The translations under genes were made by a program, and so were the position numbers. A stretch of DNA of 64,000 nucleotides from Amycolatopsis acididurans. Its GTDB lineage: Bacteria > Actinomycetota > Actinomycetes > Mycobacteriales > Pseudonocardiaceae. The stretch is from NCBI RefSeq assembly GCF_012328925.1, contig NZ_JAAXLS010000006.1, positions 62,001 to 126,000 of the forward strand, given 5' to 3'. The notes below the pieces were generated by a model, which worked only from the letters and a program-made list of their open reading frames with translations, was not told the DNA's origin and did no database searches. Position 1 is the stretch's first letter. Each line of letters starts with the position of its first letter. Positions 16,793-25,969 of this stretch are shown here, piece by piece.

Positions 16793-19404
16793 GACGCCGC
16801 TTCCGCCCGCTGGCCGCTGACCAGATCGACGTCCACGGTGGTGGACTCGCCGGAGTTGAGATCGACCTGGCGCACCGCGGGCTCGTACATGCTCGTCACG
16901 ACCGTGTACTCGCCGGGCTCCAGATCGTGCAGCTCGTAGCGGCCCTCGGTGTCGGTGACGGTGGTGGCGACGACCGCTCCGACGGCGTTGTTGATGGTGA
17001 CCGTCGCGTTGGGCAGCGCAGTGCCCTCCGGCCCGGTCACCACGCCGAAGAGCGTGCCGACGGCCTCCACCACGAGGTCCACCGACGCCGGCTCGGCGGA
17101 ACCGGTGAGCACGGTGACCGCACGGGGCCGGTGGTTGTCGACGTTCGCGGTGACCGTCACCTCGCCCGCCGGGAGCCCGCTGAGCAGGAACTTGCCGTCG
17201 TGCGCGGTGCTGGTCTGGCCGACCACCTGCCCGGTGCCGTCGGTGGCCAGCACCGCGGTGCCGGACACCGGGACGCCGTCGGAGCGCAGCACGCTCCCGG
17301 TGACCACGCCGCCGCCCTGCATCACGAAGTCGTGCACCGCGCCCAACCCGTTGACCGTCACCGACGCGGCGGTGGGCTGGAATCCCGGTGCCGTCACGAT
17401 CAGGGTGTACGTGCCCGGCTTGATCCCGTCGAGCGCGTAACCGCCACGCTCGTCGGCCTTGGCGCGGCCGACCTGCATGCCGTCGTGCCCGGTCACGGTG
17501 ATCACGGCGCTGGAGACGCCCGTCCCGCCGGGGGTGCTCAGCCTGCCGCTGATCTCGCCCGGCCGTCCCGGTGCGATCGCCGGACGGCGCACGGTCGGCG
17601 CGTCCGAGGCCGACACGTCGACCAGTTCACCGGCCTCGGCGGCCAGTTCCGAGCCCACCGTCTCGTGCGGCGCGGACGCCGCGACCGGCTTCGGCTTGCC
17701 CACCAGCCACGAGCACACCGCCGCGATCACGCACACGATGATCGCGAACCAGAACGCGGCGGTCAGGCCGTCGGAGAACGGCGAGGAGATCAGGTTCGGG
17801 AAGAAGCTGCGCCCGGTCAGGAACGAGGCCTGGTCGGCGGGCAGCTGGGGCAGCACCCCGCCCAGCAGCTGCTCGATCGGGTTGTAGCCCAGGAACGCCG
17901 CGAACAGCACGCCCACCGGCGGCAGGTTCGCCACCCCGCTCGCCGCGTCCGCGGGCACGCCGTGCTGGGTCAGGCCCTGGAACATCGCGCCGGGCAGGTG
18001 GTTGGCCAGGCCGGCGATCATCAGGCTGAAGAAGAAGCCGATGGACAGCACCATCGCCGAGTTCTGGAACGTCGCGGTCATGCCGGCGCCCGCGCCACGG
18101 GCGTTGGCGGGCAGGCTGTTCATCACGTCGGCCCGGTTCGGCGAGGCGAACAGGCCCATGCCAAGACCGTTGACGAGCAGGATCGCCGCGAAGGCCCAGT
18201 AGTTGAAGTTGACCGGCAGGATCTCCAGCAGTACGAAGCTCACCGCGGTCGCGATCATGCCACCGGAGGCCAGCAGGCGGCCGCCGATCCGGTCGGTGAT
18301 GATGCCGGAGATCGGGGCCGCGATGAGGAAGCCGATCGTCATCGGCAGCATGTAGATACCGGCCCACAGCGGGGTCTTCTCGAAGCTGTAGCCGTGCTGC
18401 GGCAGCCAGATGCCCTGCAGCCAGATGATCAGCACGAACTGCAGGCCACCACGGCCGAGCGAGGCGAGCAGGTTCGCCGCGTTGCCGAACGTGTAGGCCT
18501 TGATCTTGAACAGGCCGAGGTTGAACAGCGGGTTGGCGACCTTCGTCTCGATGATCCCGAAGATGATCAGCACGACGACGCCGCCGATGAGGCAGGACAG
18601 CACCATCGGGCTGGTCCAGCCCATGGTGTGGCCGCCGTAGGGCTGGATGCCGTAGGTGATGCCGACCAGTACCGCGATGAGGCCGACGGCGAAGGTGAGG
18701 TTGCCCCACCAGTCCATCTTGGCGCGGTGCCGCTCGCTGGTGTCGTGCAGTTTGAGGTAGGCCCAGATGGTGCCGAACACGCCGAAGGGCACCGACACCA
18801 GGAACACCAGGCGCCATTCGACCGGGCCGAGCAGACCGCCGATGACCAGGCCGAGGAACGAGCCCGCGATCGCCGCGACACCGTTGATGCCCAGCGCGAG
18901 CCCGCGCTGCTTGAGCGGGAAGGCGTCGGTGAGGATCGCGCTCGAGTTGGCCATCAGGAAGGCGCCGCCGACGCCCTGGACGACACGCCAGGCGATCAGC
19001 CAGATCGCGGCGGTGGGACCGTCCATCCAGGTGATGGCGAGAAAGACCGAGGAGATGGCGAAGACAGCGAAGCCGAGGTTGTACATGCGGACGCGGCCGT
19101 ACATGTCGCCGAGCCTGCCGAAGCCCACCACCAGCACGGCGGTGACCACGAGGAAGCCCATCATCATCCACAGCAGGTAGCTGGTGTTGCCCGATTCCAG
19201 CGGGTTGATGTGGATGCCGCGGAAGATGTCCGGCAGGGCGATCAGCACGATCGAGCTGTTGATGGTGGCCATCAGCATGCCGAGCGTGGTGTTGGAAAGC
19301 GCGATCCACTTGTAGCGCGGACCGAGTTCCTCGACCGACCAGGTCCGCTTGTGCCGGCGATTCGGTGCCGCCGGCGCGTCCACCGTCTGCTGGGCAGACG
19401 TCAC
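16789..19404 (-). CDS. MFS (DHA2, 14-TM) transporter fused to carboxypeptidase regulatory-like repeats
   Basis: About 871 residues. Residues 30-590 are a drug:H+ antiporter-2 type permease with fourteen predicted helices; signatures include [30 protein letters not shown] and ITDRIGGR. After a linker come three carboxypeptidase-regulatory beta-sandwich repeats (about 620-865), probably on the cytoplasmic side. I prefer the GTG at 19404, which has GGAG eight bases upstream; a GTG at 19413 in the same frame is possible. It is coupled to a free-standing repeat protein. Role inferred: efflux of an unknown compound, perhaps one linked to the neighbouring conservon/monooxygenase operon. The upstream region has GTTGAC repeats. 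Confidence 0.88.
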   Translation of the reverse strand: MTSAQQTVDAPAAPNRRHKRTWSVEELGPRYKWIALSNTTLGMLMATINSSIVLIALPDIFRGIHINPLESGNTSYLLWMMMGFLVVTAVLVVGFGRLGDMYGRVRMYNLGFAVFAISSVFLAITWMDGPTAAIWLIAWRVVQGVGGAFLMANSSAILTDAFPLKQRGLALGINGVAAIAGSFLGLVIGGLLGPVEWRLVFLVSVPFGVFGTIWAYLKLHDTSERHRAKMDWWGNLTFAVGLIAVLVGITYGIQPYGGHTMGWTSPMVLSCLIGGVVVLIIFGIIETKVANPLFNLGLFKIKAYTFGNAANLLASLGRGGLQFVLIIWLQGIWLPQHGYSFEKTPLWAGIYMLPMTIGFLIAAPISGIITDRIGGRLLASGGMIATAVSFVLLEILPVNFNYWAFAAILLVNGLGMGLFASPNRADVMNSLPANARGAGAGMTATFQNSAMVLSIGFFFSLMIAGLANHLPGAMFQGLTQHGVPADAASGVANLPPVGVLFAAFLGYNPIEQLLGGVLPQLPADQASFLTGRSFFPNLISSPFSDGLTAAFWFAIIVCVIAAVCSWLVGKPKPVAASAPHETVGSELAAEAGELVDVSASDAPTVRRPAIAPGRPGEISGRLSTPGGTGVSSAVITVTGHDGMQVGRAKADERGGYALDGIKPGTYTLIVTAPGFQPTAASVTVNGLGAVHDFVMQGGGVVTGSVLRSDGVPVSGTAVLATDGTGQVVGQTSTAHDGKFLLSGLPAGEVTVTANVDNHRPRAVTVLTGSAEPASVDLVVEAVGTLFGVVTGPEGTALPNATVTINNAVGAVVATTVTDTEGRYELHDLEPGEYTVVTSMYEPAVRQVDLNSGESTTVDVDLVSGQRAEAAS

Positions 19405-19745
19405 TTCTATCACTCCAACCAGGGAAGGTCGCGTCTTCGTTGACTTCGAACGGTCAAAATTAGTTGACCTATGCTAACTGATTTTCGCTCGATAAGGCGA
19501 TGCGAGTCACCTTGTGGGATGGAGTGATTCCTGTCGCAGCGGTAGCTTGGCGGTACGAGAACTCCTCCTCGTAGTGTTTGTCCTGATTGTTCGTTATGTG
19601 TGAATTCACGGTGAACCGGCAGGGACGTGCGCGTTTCGATACGCCCTGCTGACCTGGCGGCTACAGCCTCGTTCTCAGGGCTGGTTCGAATGACTCCGCG
19701 ATCGTCTGAACGGCGTATCGAGTCCATTCGGGAGGACCTTCAACC
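19405..19745. other. Intergenic region between MFS fusion and formate/nitrite channel
   Basis: About 340 bp without a gene. The part near the MFS gene is AT-richer and holds GTTGAC at 19439-19444 and 19463-19468 with an inverted GTCAA at 19453-19457, a candidate operator cluster. GTGAATTCAC at 19600-19609 is a perfect palindrome. A 10-bp perfect inverted repeat (TCGATACGCC 19636-19645, complement 19712-19721, 66 bp apart) lies before the channel gene. A 105-codon minus-strand reading frame here has no protein-like features and I do not call it. Confidence 0.5.
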
Positions 19746-20597
19746 GTGCCAATTCCAGTATCCGAAGCCCTCGAGGACCAGGCCGTGGCCGCCGCGGGGA
19801 AGATCGAGGACCTGCGTAGTCCTGGCCGTTATCTCGTGAGCTCCATGCTCGCCGGTGCCTACATCGGGATCGGCATCGTGCTGATGGTGTCGGCATCCGG
19901 ACCGCTCAACGCGGCGAACTCGCCGTTCACCAAGGTCGTGCAGGGCCTTGTCTTCGGCATCGCGTTGACCCTGGTCATCTTCGCCGGGGCGGAGCTGTCC
20001 ACCGGCAACATGATGACGATGGTGCAGGGCGCCATCTCCCGCCGCCGCGGCGTCATGGCCGGGATCGGCGTGATCCTCGGTTCCTTCGTCGGCAACCTGA
20101 TCGGATCGATCGTGTTCTCGTGGCTGGTGCACGCCGGCGGGGTCATGTCGATCGGCGGCACCCCCGGTCACGTCGCGCCGGGCGCCGCGATGCTCGCCGC
20201 GGTCGTCAAGGCCAAGGCGGCCGAATCCGCGGGCGCCATGTTCTTCCGCGGCGTCCTGTGCAACATGCTGGTCTGCCTCGCGGTGTGGATGGGCATGCGC
20301 ACCAAGTCCGACGGCGCGAAGCTCATGCTGATCTTCTGGTGCCTGCTCGCCTTCATCACCTCCGGGTTCGAGCACGTCGTGGCGAACATGACGGTGTTCT
20401 CGCTCGGCATGATGGAGGGCACGCCCGGCGCGACCGCCGCCGTGTTCGCCAAGAACCTGCTGTTCGTCGGGCTCGGCAACCTCGTCGGCGGCGGGCTGCT
20501 GGTCGGCGCTGCCTACGGGCTGCTCGGCCGTCGGCCGCGGCTCAAGGCGCGCACCGCGGAGCCCGCGGGTCAGGAGCTGGCCCCGGCCTCGGCCTGA
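19746..20597 (+). CDS. Formate/nitrite transporter (FNT) family channel
   Basis: A 283-residue member of the FocA/NirC family with six hydrophobic segments. Family hallmarks are AGAELSTGNMM after the second helix and the SGFEHVVANMTVF segment containing the central histidine. These pentameric channels pass formate, nitrite or other small anions. No nitrite reductase or formate enzyme genes are nearby, so the anion cannot be assigned. The gene starts at GTG 19746 after GGAGG (19731-19735) and ends at a strong bidirectional hairpin. Confidence 0.92.
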   Translation: MPIPVSEALEDQAVAAAGKIEDLRSPGRYLVSSMLAGAYIGIGIVLMVSASGPLNAANSPFTKVVQGLVFGIALTLVIFAGAELSTGNMMTMVQGAISRRRGVMAGIGVILGSFVGNLIGSIVFSWLVHAGGVMSIGGTPGHVAPGAAMLAAVVKAKAAESAGAMFFRGVLCNMLVCLAVWMGMRTKSDGAKLMLIFWCLLAFITSGFEHVVANMTVFSLGMMEGTPGATAAVFAKNLLFVGLGNLVGGGLLVGAAYGLLGRRPRLKARTAEPAGQELAPASA

Positions 20598-20616
20598 ACC
20601 CTGGCCGCTGGTCCCG

Positions 20617-20670
20617 GCCGTGAGGGACCCCCTGATGGCGCTGTGCGCCGCGAAGGGGGTCCCTCACGGC
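20617..20670. terminator. Bidirectional hairpin terminator, GTGAGGGACC-type repeat
   Basis: A perfect 16-bp inverted repeat (arms 20617-20632 and 20655-20670, 22-nt loop) between the convergent FNT and DinB-fold genes. The right arm includes the last codons and stop of the minus-strand gene. A related CCGTGAGGG repeat occurs at 57139-57190, so it belongs to a dispersed intergenic family. Confidence 0.75.
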
Positions 20671-21257
20671 TTTCTGCCCATCCGGTGCAGCAGGCGGCTC
20701 TGGCGTGACGCGTCGGCGGTGAGCGTTGCTGGGGGAGCCGCGAAGAACCGGTGGGTCGTGCCGTCGGCGACGGGGGTTTCCGCCAGGCCCGCGTAGATCT
20801 CGTCGAGATGGTCGTCGATCCACGCGACCAGGCCGGGATCGAGGCGCTCGCCGGCGCCGAGCGCCCGGGCGAGATCCCAGGTGTGGATGACGGTGTCGGT
20901 GGTGCGCACGGCGAGCGCCTGCCCTCCCGAGACCGGGCCCAGGGGGTAGTCCAGCGTCCGCTCCAGCACCCCGGGCCGGGCGAACGCCTCGGCGCAGTTC
21001 CGGACCGAGGCCGCATACGTGGCGACCGGGTCGCCGCCCAGCGCGTCGAGATCCCGCATCCGCAGGAACTCCGCGCCGGTGCCGCCCTCCAACAGGGCCA
21101 CGTAGTTGAGATTCCCCCGCGCCACATGGTTGACCAGCCGGCGCACATTCCATTCGCTGCACGGAGTCGGCGACGCCCACTGCCCCGGGCGAACCGAGCG
21201 AAGCAGCCGCTCGAACCCGGCGCCCGCCGTGACGAACCGGTCGATGATCCCTTCCAT
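20664..21257 (-). CDS. DinB-fold TIGR03086-type metal-binding protein
   Basis: A 197-residue protein of the mycothiol-dependent maleylpyruvate isomerase/DinB superfamily: WASPTPCSEWNVRRLVNHVARGNL gives the first metal-ligand His, and VIHTWDLARALG gives the later ones. These four-helix proteins bind a divalent metal and often use mycothiol, but the substrate here is unknown. ATG 21257 fits the family start (MEGIIDRF). It is divergent from the Rieske operon; a possible regulatory dyad (ATATCCGC, 21256-21263 and 21294-21301) begins at its start codon. Confidence 0.85.
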   Translation of the reverse strand: MEGIIDRFVTAGAGFERLLRSVRPGQWASPTPCSEWNVRRLVNHVARGNLNYVALLEGGTGAEFLRMRDLDALGGDPVATYAASVRNCAEAFARPGVLERTLDYPLGPVSGGQALAVRTTDTVIHTWDLARALGAGERLDPGLVAWIDDHLDEIYAGLAETPVADGTTHRFFAAPPATLTADASRQSRLLHRMGRKP

Positions 21258-21410
21258 ATCCGCGAATCTGCCCCGCGCGGGGCGCCGGTGCTGGCGGATA
21301 TCCGACCTCGCGGCCGCGCGAAATCCTTTCAACTGGTGAAAACGGAGCTGGTTGACCAGGGGCGCCGCGGGCGAGGGTTGCCCGGACCGTCTACACCGAA
21401 GGAGTTGCAG

Positions 21411-22457
21411 ATGAGTACGTTCGTGCGCGACCAGTGGTACGTCGCCGCCTACGGCCGCGAGGTCGGGCGGGACCTGTTCGCGAGGACGATTCTCGGCGAG
21501 CCGATCGTGTTCTACCGCACCGTCGCCGGCGAGGTCGTCGCACTGGCCGACCGGTGCGTGCACCGGCGCTACCCGCTGTCGCAAAGCAGGCTCGACGGCG
21601 ACAACGTCGTCTGCGGTTACCACGGCTTCACCTACGACACCGGCGGCGGCTGCGTGTTCGTGCCCGGCCAGTCCCGCATCCCGCGCACCGCGCGCGTGCC
21701 CGCCTATCCGGTGGTCGAGCGGGACTCCTTCGTCTGGGTCTGGATCGGCGACAACGACAAGGCCGACGAGTCGCTGATCCCGCGCGCGCCCTGGCTCGCC
21801 GACCCCGGCTACACGACCGTGTCCGGCCTCGAACCGCTCAAGGCACGCTACGAGCTGCTCGTGGACAACCTGATGGATCTGTCCCACGAGACCTACCTGC
21901 ACGGCGGCCACATCGGCACGCCGGAGGTGGCGAACACGCCGATCACCACCGAGGTCGACGAGGACCGCGGCATCATCTACGTCAGCAGGCACATGGACGA
22001 CGCCGCGTGCCCGCCGTTCTACGCCAAGTCCACCGGGATCGAGGGCCGCATCACGCGCTGGCAGGACATCGAATACCACCCGCCGTGCCTGTACCTGCTG
22101 CACAGCCGGATCGCCCCGGTCGGGGTACTGCCGGAGGCCGACGGCAACGATCCCGACGGTTTCCACGTCGAGGTGGTGTACGCGATCACCCCGGAGACCG
22201 AGCACAGCACCCATGATTTCTGGGCGGTGGCAAGGGATTTCGCTCTCGGCGACCAGGAGGTCTCCGACTTCCTCGCCGAGAGCAACCGGACCGTCGTGCT
22301 GCAGGACGTCGTCGCGCTGGACATTCTCGAACAGGTCATCCAGGCCGAACCGGAGGGCTACCAGGAGCTGTCGGTCAACATCGACACCGGCGGCCTCGCG
22401 GCGCGCCGTATCCTGAAACGGATGGCCGGCGAGCGCACGAAGGCCGCCGTGAAATGA
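21411..22457 (+). CDS. Rieske non-heme iron oxygenase, vanillate O-demethylase VanA-like
   Basis: A 348-residue oxygenase subunit. The Rieske [2Fe-2S] ligands are Cys49, His51, Cys68 and His71 (CVH...CGYH), and the mononuclear iron region reads NLMDLSHETYLH with Asp156, His159 and His164, the VanA pattern. Such enzymes demethylate methoxy-aromatic acids or hydroxylate related rings using electrons from a reductase, here encoded two genes downstream. ATG 21411 is preceded by AAGGAG. Gene order oxygenase-small protein-reductase-IclR, all overlapping or 2 bp apart, shows one operon. Vanillate itself is not proven. Confidence 0.88.
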   Translation: MSTFVRDQWYVAAYGREVGRDLFARTILGEPIVFYRTVAGEVVALADRCVHRRYPLSQSRLDGDNVVCGYHGFTYDTGGGCVFVPGQSRIPRTARVPAYPVVERDSFVWVWIGDNDKADESLIPRAPWLADPGYTTVSGLEPLKARYELLVDNLMDLSHETYLHGGHIGTPEVANTPITTEVDEDRGIIYVSRHMDDAACPPFYAKSTGIEGRITRWQDIEYHPPCLYLLHSRIAPVGVLPEADGNDPDGFHVEVVYAITPETEHSTHDFWAVARDFALGDQEVSDFLAESNRTVVLQDVVALDILEQVIQAEPEGYQELSVNIDTGGLAARRILKRMAGERTKAAVK

Positions 22458-22660
22458 CCAGGGTGGCGATGCTGCGCGGCGACAACGTCAACCGCGTCCA
22501 CTGGAGGCTCGGCACCGACATTCTCGTCGGTGTGTGCCATTGCGGCGCCGAGCACGAGTCGGAGGATCCGGTGGAGCTGTGGGACTGGCTGCTCGCGCAC
22601 CCGGACGGGCACGGGATCGCCGTGCCCGCCGCGGGCAGGCAACTGGCTGGAGTGTCATGA
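22454..22660 (+). CDS. Small conserved protein inside the VanA/VanB-like operon
   Basis: A 68-residue protein overlapping the oxygenase stop by 4 bp and the reductase start by 4 bp (ATGA at both ends), so it is clearly translated with them. It contains VCHCGAEHESEDPVELWDWLLAHPDGH, with CxC and several His that could bind one metal ion. I do not recognise the family. Its fixed place between oxygenase and reductase suggests an accessory role such as electron transfer, cluster insertion or subunit stability. Confidence 0.7.
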   Translation: MTRVAMLRGDNVNRVHWRLGTDILVGVCHCGAEHESEDPVELWDWLLAHPDGHGIAVPAAGRQLAGVS

Positions 22661-23559
22661 AACTGTTGGTACGCAAGGAATTCCTCGCCGAGGGTGTGGT
22701 GTGCCTCGAGTTGCGGGATCCCGACGGCGGGCCCGTGCCCTCGTGGGAGCCCGGCGCGCACGTGGACCTGGTGCTGCGGCCCGATCTGGTGCGCCAGTAC
22801 TCGCTGTGCGGCGATCCGGCGGACCGGTCGGTGCTGCGGGTCGCGGTGCTGCGCGAGGACGGCGGCCGGGGCGGCTCGCGGTTCGTGCACGACGAGCTGG
22901 CCGACGGTGACCTGATGGAGATTCGCGGTCCGCGCAACAACTTCGCGCTCGTGGACGCGCCCCAATACCTGTTCATCGCCGGCGGCATCGGCATCACGCC
23001 GATCGTGCCGATGGTCGCGGCGGCCGACGCCGCGGGCGCGCAGTGGCGGCTGGTGTACGGCGGGCGGACCAGGGCGTCCATGGCCTTCCGCGACGAGCTG
23101 TGCGCCAAGTACGGCGACCGGGTCAGCATCCACCCGCAGGACGAGACGGGCCTGCTCGACCTGGGCTCGCTGGTGGACGAGCAGGCCGAGGTCTACTGCT
23201 GCGGGCCGGAACCACTGCTGGCCGCGGTCGAGGCGCGGTGCCCCGGCGTGCACGTCGAACGGTTCGCACCCAAGGAGATCACCGGGGAGTCGAGCGGTTT
23301 CGAGGTCGAGCTGGCGCAGACGGGCAGAACGCTCACGGTGCCCGAAGACCGGTCGATCCTGGACGTGCTGGACGAGGCCGGGGTGCCGGTGATGTTCTCG
23401 TGCGAGGAAGGCACCTGCGGCACGTGCGAGACACCGGTGCTCGACGGCGTGGTCGAGCACCGTGACTCACTGCTCACCGCGGAGGAACAGGCCGCGAACG
23501 ACACGATGATGATCTGCGTGTCCAGATGCCGAGGGCCGCGGCTCGTGCTCGACTTGTAG
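22657..23559 (+). CDS. PDR-family oxidoreductase, vanillate demethylase reductase VanB-like
   Basis: A 300-residue three-domain reductase. The flavin domain has RQYSLCGDP (about residues 47-55), the NAD-binding domain begins at FIAGGIGITPIVPM, and the C-terminal plant-type [2Fe-2S] ferredoxin has Cys249, Cys254, Cys257 and Cys287 (CEEGTCGTC...C). This order is that of phthalate dioxygenase reductase/VanB. It passes electrons from NADH through flavin to the Rieske oxygenase encoded upstream. Confidence 0.92.
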   Translation: MKLLVRKEFLAEGVVCLELRDPDGGPVPSWEPGAHVDLVLRPDLVRQYSLCGDPADRSVLRVAVLREDGGRGGSRFVHDELADGDLMEIRGPRNNFALVDAPQYLFIAGGIGITPIVPMVAAADAAGAQWRLVYGGRTRASMAFRDELCAKYGDRVSIHPQDETGLLDLGSLVDEQAEVYCCGPEPLLAAVEARCPGVHVERFAPKEITGESSGFEVELAQTGRTLTVPEDRSILDVLDEAGVPVMFSCEEGTCGTCETPVLDGVVEHRDSLLTAEEQAANDTMMICVSRCRGPRLVLDL

Positions 23560-23561
23560 CC

Positions 23562-24290
23562 GTGGGTTCGGTCACCAGCAAGGTCCTGGCGCTGCTCGAC
23601 GCGTTCAGCCCGGAGTGTCCGGCGATGACGCTCTCGGAGCTGGCGCGGCGGGCGGGCATCTCGCTGGCCACGGCGCACCGGCGGGCGGCGGAGCTGGTCG
23701 ACTGGGGTGCGCTGGAGCGTGGCGCCGACGGCCGGTACCGCATCGGGCTGCGGCTGTGGGAGGTGGCGTCGCTGGCGCCGCGCGGGCTCGCCCTGCGCGA
23801 GGCCGCGATGCCCTTCCTGGAGGATCTGTACGAGGTCACGCGGGAGAACGTGCAGCTCGCCGTGCGCGAGGGACTGGAGCTGGTGTTCGTCGAGCGGATC
23901 GCGGGCAGGCACGCGGTGCCCGTGCTGACGCGTGTCGGCGGCCGGTTCGCCCTGCACGCGACCGGGGTGGGGCTCGTGCTGCTCGCGCACGCGCCCGCCG
24001 AGGTGCAGGAGGAAGTGCTGGCCGCGCCGCTGCAGGCGTGGAACCCGAAGACGATCACGAACCCGGCCCGCCTGCGTGAGGTCCTCGCGGCCGTGCGCCG
24101 CAACGGCTACGCGGTCAGCGACGGGCAGGTCACGATGGACGGCCTTTCGGTCGCGGCGCCGGTGGTCGACGGGAGCGGCGAGGTGGTCGCGGCGGTATCG
24201 CTGGTGGTGCACGCCGAGGGCGCGCAACCGGCGGCGCTGGCGCCACTGGTCCGCGCCGCGGGCCGCGGCATCGGCCGCGCACTGGGCTGA
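23562..24290 (+). CDS. IclR family transcriptional regulator
   Basis: A 242-residue IclR regulator: winged helix at residues 5-65 (VLALLDAFS, then TLSELARRAGISLATAHRRAAELV) and a C-terminal GAF-like effector domain (ENVQLAVREGLELVFVERIAGRHAVPV; HATGVGLVLLAH). The GTG at 23562 begins two bases after the reductase stop, which together with the family start (SVTSKVLALLDAF) decides it. It probably controls its own Rieske operon in response to an aromatic acid; CTGGTTGACCAG at 21348-21359 upstream of the operon is one possible site. Confidence 0.9.
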   Translation: MGSVTSKVLALLDAFSPECPAMTLSELARRAGISLATAHRRAAELVDWGALERGADGRYRIGLRLWEVASLAPRGLALREAAMPFLEDLYEVTRENVQLAVREGLELVFVERIAGRHAVPVLTRVGGRFALHATGVGLVLLAHAPAEVQEEVLAAPLQAWNPKTITNPARLREVLAAVRRNGYAVSDGQVTMDGLSVAAPVVDGSGEVVAAVSLVVHAEGAQPAALAPLVRAAGRGIGRALG

Positions 24291-24300
24291 CGCCTGCCGT

Positions 24301-24322
24301 CATGTCGGCGGCGGCCGACATG
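24301..24322. promoter_or_regulatory. 9-bp inverted repeat after iclR / before PEP-mutase-family gene
   Basis: CATGTCGGC (24301-24309) and its exact complement (24314-24322) with a 4-nt loop. It lies 10 bp past the iclR stop and about 10 bp before a TAGCGT -10-like hexamer (24332-24337), so it could be a terminator or an operator for the next gene. Confidence 0.4.
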
Positions 24323-24465
24323 TTCCGGCCCTAGCGTCGGGGACATGGAACCACCGATGCCCGATCCGCCCGGCCTGCCGGGTGGCCGTTCGGCTTCGGC
24401 GCGCACGCCTGCCCTGGGCGGGAACACGCGATCGCACTCGCGCGAGGAGTACTGGAGGTACTGCG

Positions 24466-25218
24466 ATGACCACGTTCGCCGAACTGCACGCCACACCGTT
24501 CCTGCTGCCCAACGCCTGGGACTTCGCGTCCACCGCCGCGCTCGCCGCCCGCGGCTATCCGGCGGTCGGGACCACGAGCCTCGGCGTCGCGGCGGCGGCC
24601 GGGCTTCCCGACGGGGAGGGGCTCGCACGCGAGGAGACACTCGCGCTGGCCCGGCGGCTCGCCCGGCTGCCGTGCCTGATCACCGTCGACATCGAGACCG
24701 GGTTCAGCGACGACCCCGCCGAGGTGGCGTCGCTGACCCGCGAACTGGCCGCACTCGGCGTCGCGGGCGTCAACATCGAGGACGCGCTCGGGGAGGTCGG
24801 CCACCGCTGCGAGGTGATCGCGGCCGCGAAGACCAGCGGACTGTTCGTCAACGCGCGCACCGACACGCACTGGCTCAAACCGGAGGGAACCGACCTGATG
24901 GCCGAGGCCCTCGACCGCGTTCGGTCCTATGTGGACGCGGGGGCGGACGGCGTGTTCATCCCCGGATTGGCCGACGAGGAGTCCATCTCGGCCGCGGTGG
25001 CCGCGGTCGACGTGCCGCTGAACGTCTTGTACCTGCCGGTCGGCCCGTCCTTCGCGCGGCTCGCCGAGCTCGGTGTCCGGCGCGTCAGCTGCGGTTCCCT
25101 GCTGTACCGCGCGGGCCTGTCCGCGGCCGTCCGAGCCGCCGACACCATCGCCGCGGGCGGCACGGTCGAGGGTGACATCCTCAGCTACGGGGAGACCCAG
25201 GCCCTGTCAGGTAGCTGA
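24466..25218 (+). CDS. Isocitrate lyase/PEP mutase superfamily protein
   Basis: A 250-residue TIM-barrel protein of the PEP mutase/isocitrate lyase type: LLPNAWDFASTAALAARGYPAVGTTS at the N-terminus, the metal-binding DIETGFSDDP, GVNIEDALG, and FVNARTDTHW. Members break or form C-C or P-C bonds next to a carboxylate (oxaloacetate-type hydrolases, methylisocitrate lyases); this clade is usually uncharacterised. The ribosome site GGAGG sits in the loop of a 5-bp stem (AGTAC 24448-24452 / GTACT 24458-24462), which may dampen translation. It overlaps the convergent oxidoreductase gene by 38 bp. Confidence 0.85.
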   Translation: MTTFAELHATPFLLPNAWDFASTAALAARGYPAVGTTSLGVAAAAGLPDGEGLAREETLALARRLARLPCLITVDIETGFSDDPAEVASLTRELAALGVAGVNIEDALGEVGHRCEVIAAAKTSGLFVNARTDTHWLKPEGTDLMAEALDRVRSYVDAGADGVFIPGLADEESISAAVAAVDVPLNVLYLPVGPSFARLAELGVRRVSCGSLLYRAGLSAAVRAADTIAAGGTVEGDILSYGETQALSGS

Positions 25219-25969
25219 ACGCGTCACCGTCGCCGTCGCGCGGCAGCCGCCGGTAGACCTCGCCCGCCGCAATGCCGAACCCGTCCGGCAGGCCCGCGTC
25301 GGCGAACGTGCGCCCGGTCTCCTCCAGTTCGTAGGCCCACCGCCAGCCGCGTTCCCTTCCCAGCCGCGCCGCGTCCTGCGACCGCCCCGGCAGCGAGGGC
25401 TGGCTCAGCTCCCACTCCCGCAGCAGCTCGTCCTCGACGCCGAGCGACCGCGCGGCCGCCCGGGTCGCGAGCAGGAGCGCGGTCGTGCCCTTCGTCCACG
25501 CGGCATAGGTCATCTTCAACGCCGACGCGTCGCCGGCAGGCCCGGGCAGGACACGGGCGTCGAGCGCGGTGCCCTCGAACAACGCGGCGACGGCCGGCGA
25601 CTGCGGCCCGGCCAGGTACACGCGCGTCGTGCCCGCGTGCACCGGCGGCGGGCCGATGATGCCGCCGTCCACGAACCGCGGCACGAGCCTGGCCACCTCG
25701 GCACAGGTGGCCGGGCTGATCGCGTTCAAGTCCGCGTAGAGACCCGGATAGTCGCGGAACTGGCGCGCGGTCTCCACCGCGGCGTGCGGCGGGCACACGG
25801 ACAGCACGATCTCGCAGTTGTCCTTCAGCCGCGCGATCGTGCCGAGGTCGGTCAACCCCGCCGCACGCACTCGTGTCGCGGAGCTTCGCCCCTGCGAAGC
25901 CCACGCCGCCTTGTCGAGCAGGCCCGCGATCGCGGCGCCCATGTTGCCGGGATGCACGATGCCGATCAT
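25181..25969 (-). CDS. NAD(P)-dependent oxidoreductase, 6-phosphogluconate dehydrogenase-like (DUF1932 type)
   Basis: A 262-residue dehydrogenase. The N-terminal Rossmann segment starts at residue 1 (IGIVHPGNMGAAIA); the usual GxGxMG appears as HPGNMG. The C-terminal helical domain (ALKMTYAAWTKGTTALLLATRAAARSLGV) resembles DUF1932 of phosphogluconate-dehydrogenase-like enzymes. It is the last gene of the seven-gene uptake/catabolism operon and overlaps the isomerase gene by 4 bp. It may oxidise a hydroxy acid made from the imported substrate. Confidence 0.82.
   Translation of the reverse strand: MIGIVHPGNMGAAIAGLLDKAAWASQGRSSATRVRAAGLTDLGTIARLKDNCEIVLSVCPPHAAVETARQFRDYPGLYADLNAISPATCAEVARLVPRFVDGGIIGPPPVHAGTTRVYLAGPQSPAVAALFEGTALDARVLPGPAGDASALKMTYAAWTKGTTALLLATRAAARSLGVEDELLREWELSQPSLPGRSQDAARLGRERGWRWAYELEETGRTFADAGLPDGFGIAAGEVYRRLPRDGDGDAFSYLTGPGSPRS

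Noticed and set aside
16927..19443. 838-codon plus-strand frame opposite the MFS fusion gene
   Set aside because: Composition is His/Asp/Arg-rich and repetitive without structure; the minus-strand transporter is clear.
19410..19727. 105-codon minus-strand frame in the MFS/FNT intergenic region
   Set aside because: No ribosome site, no family likeness, and the DNA shows regulatory repeats rather than coding third-position GC bias.
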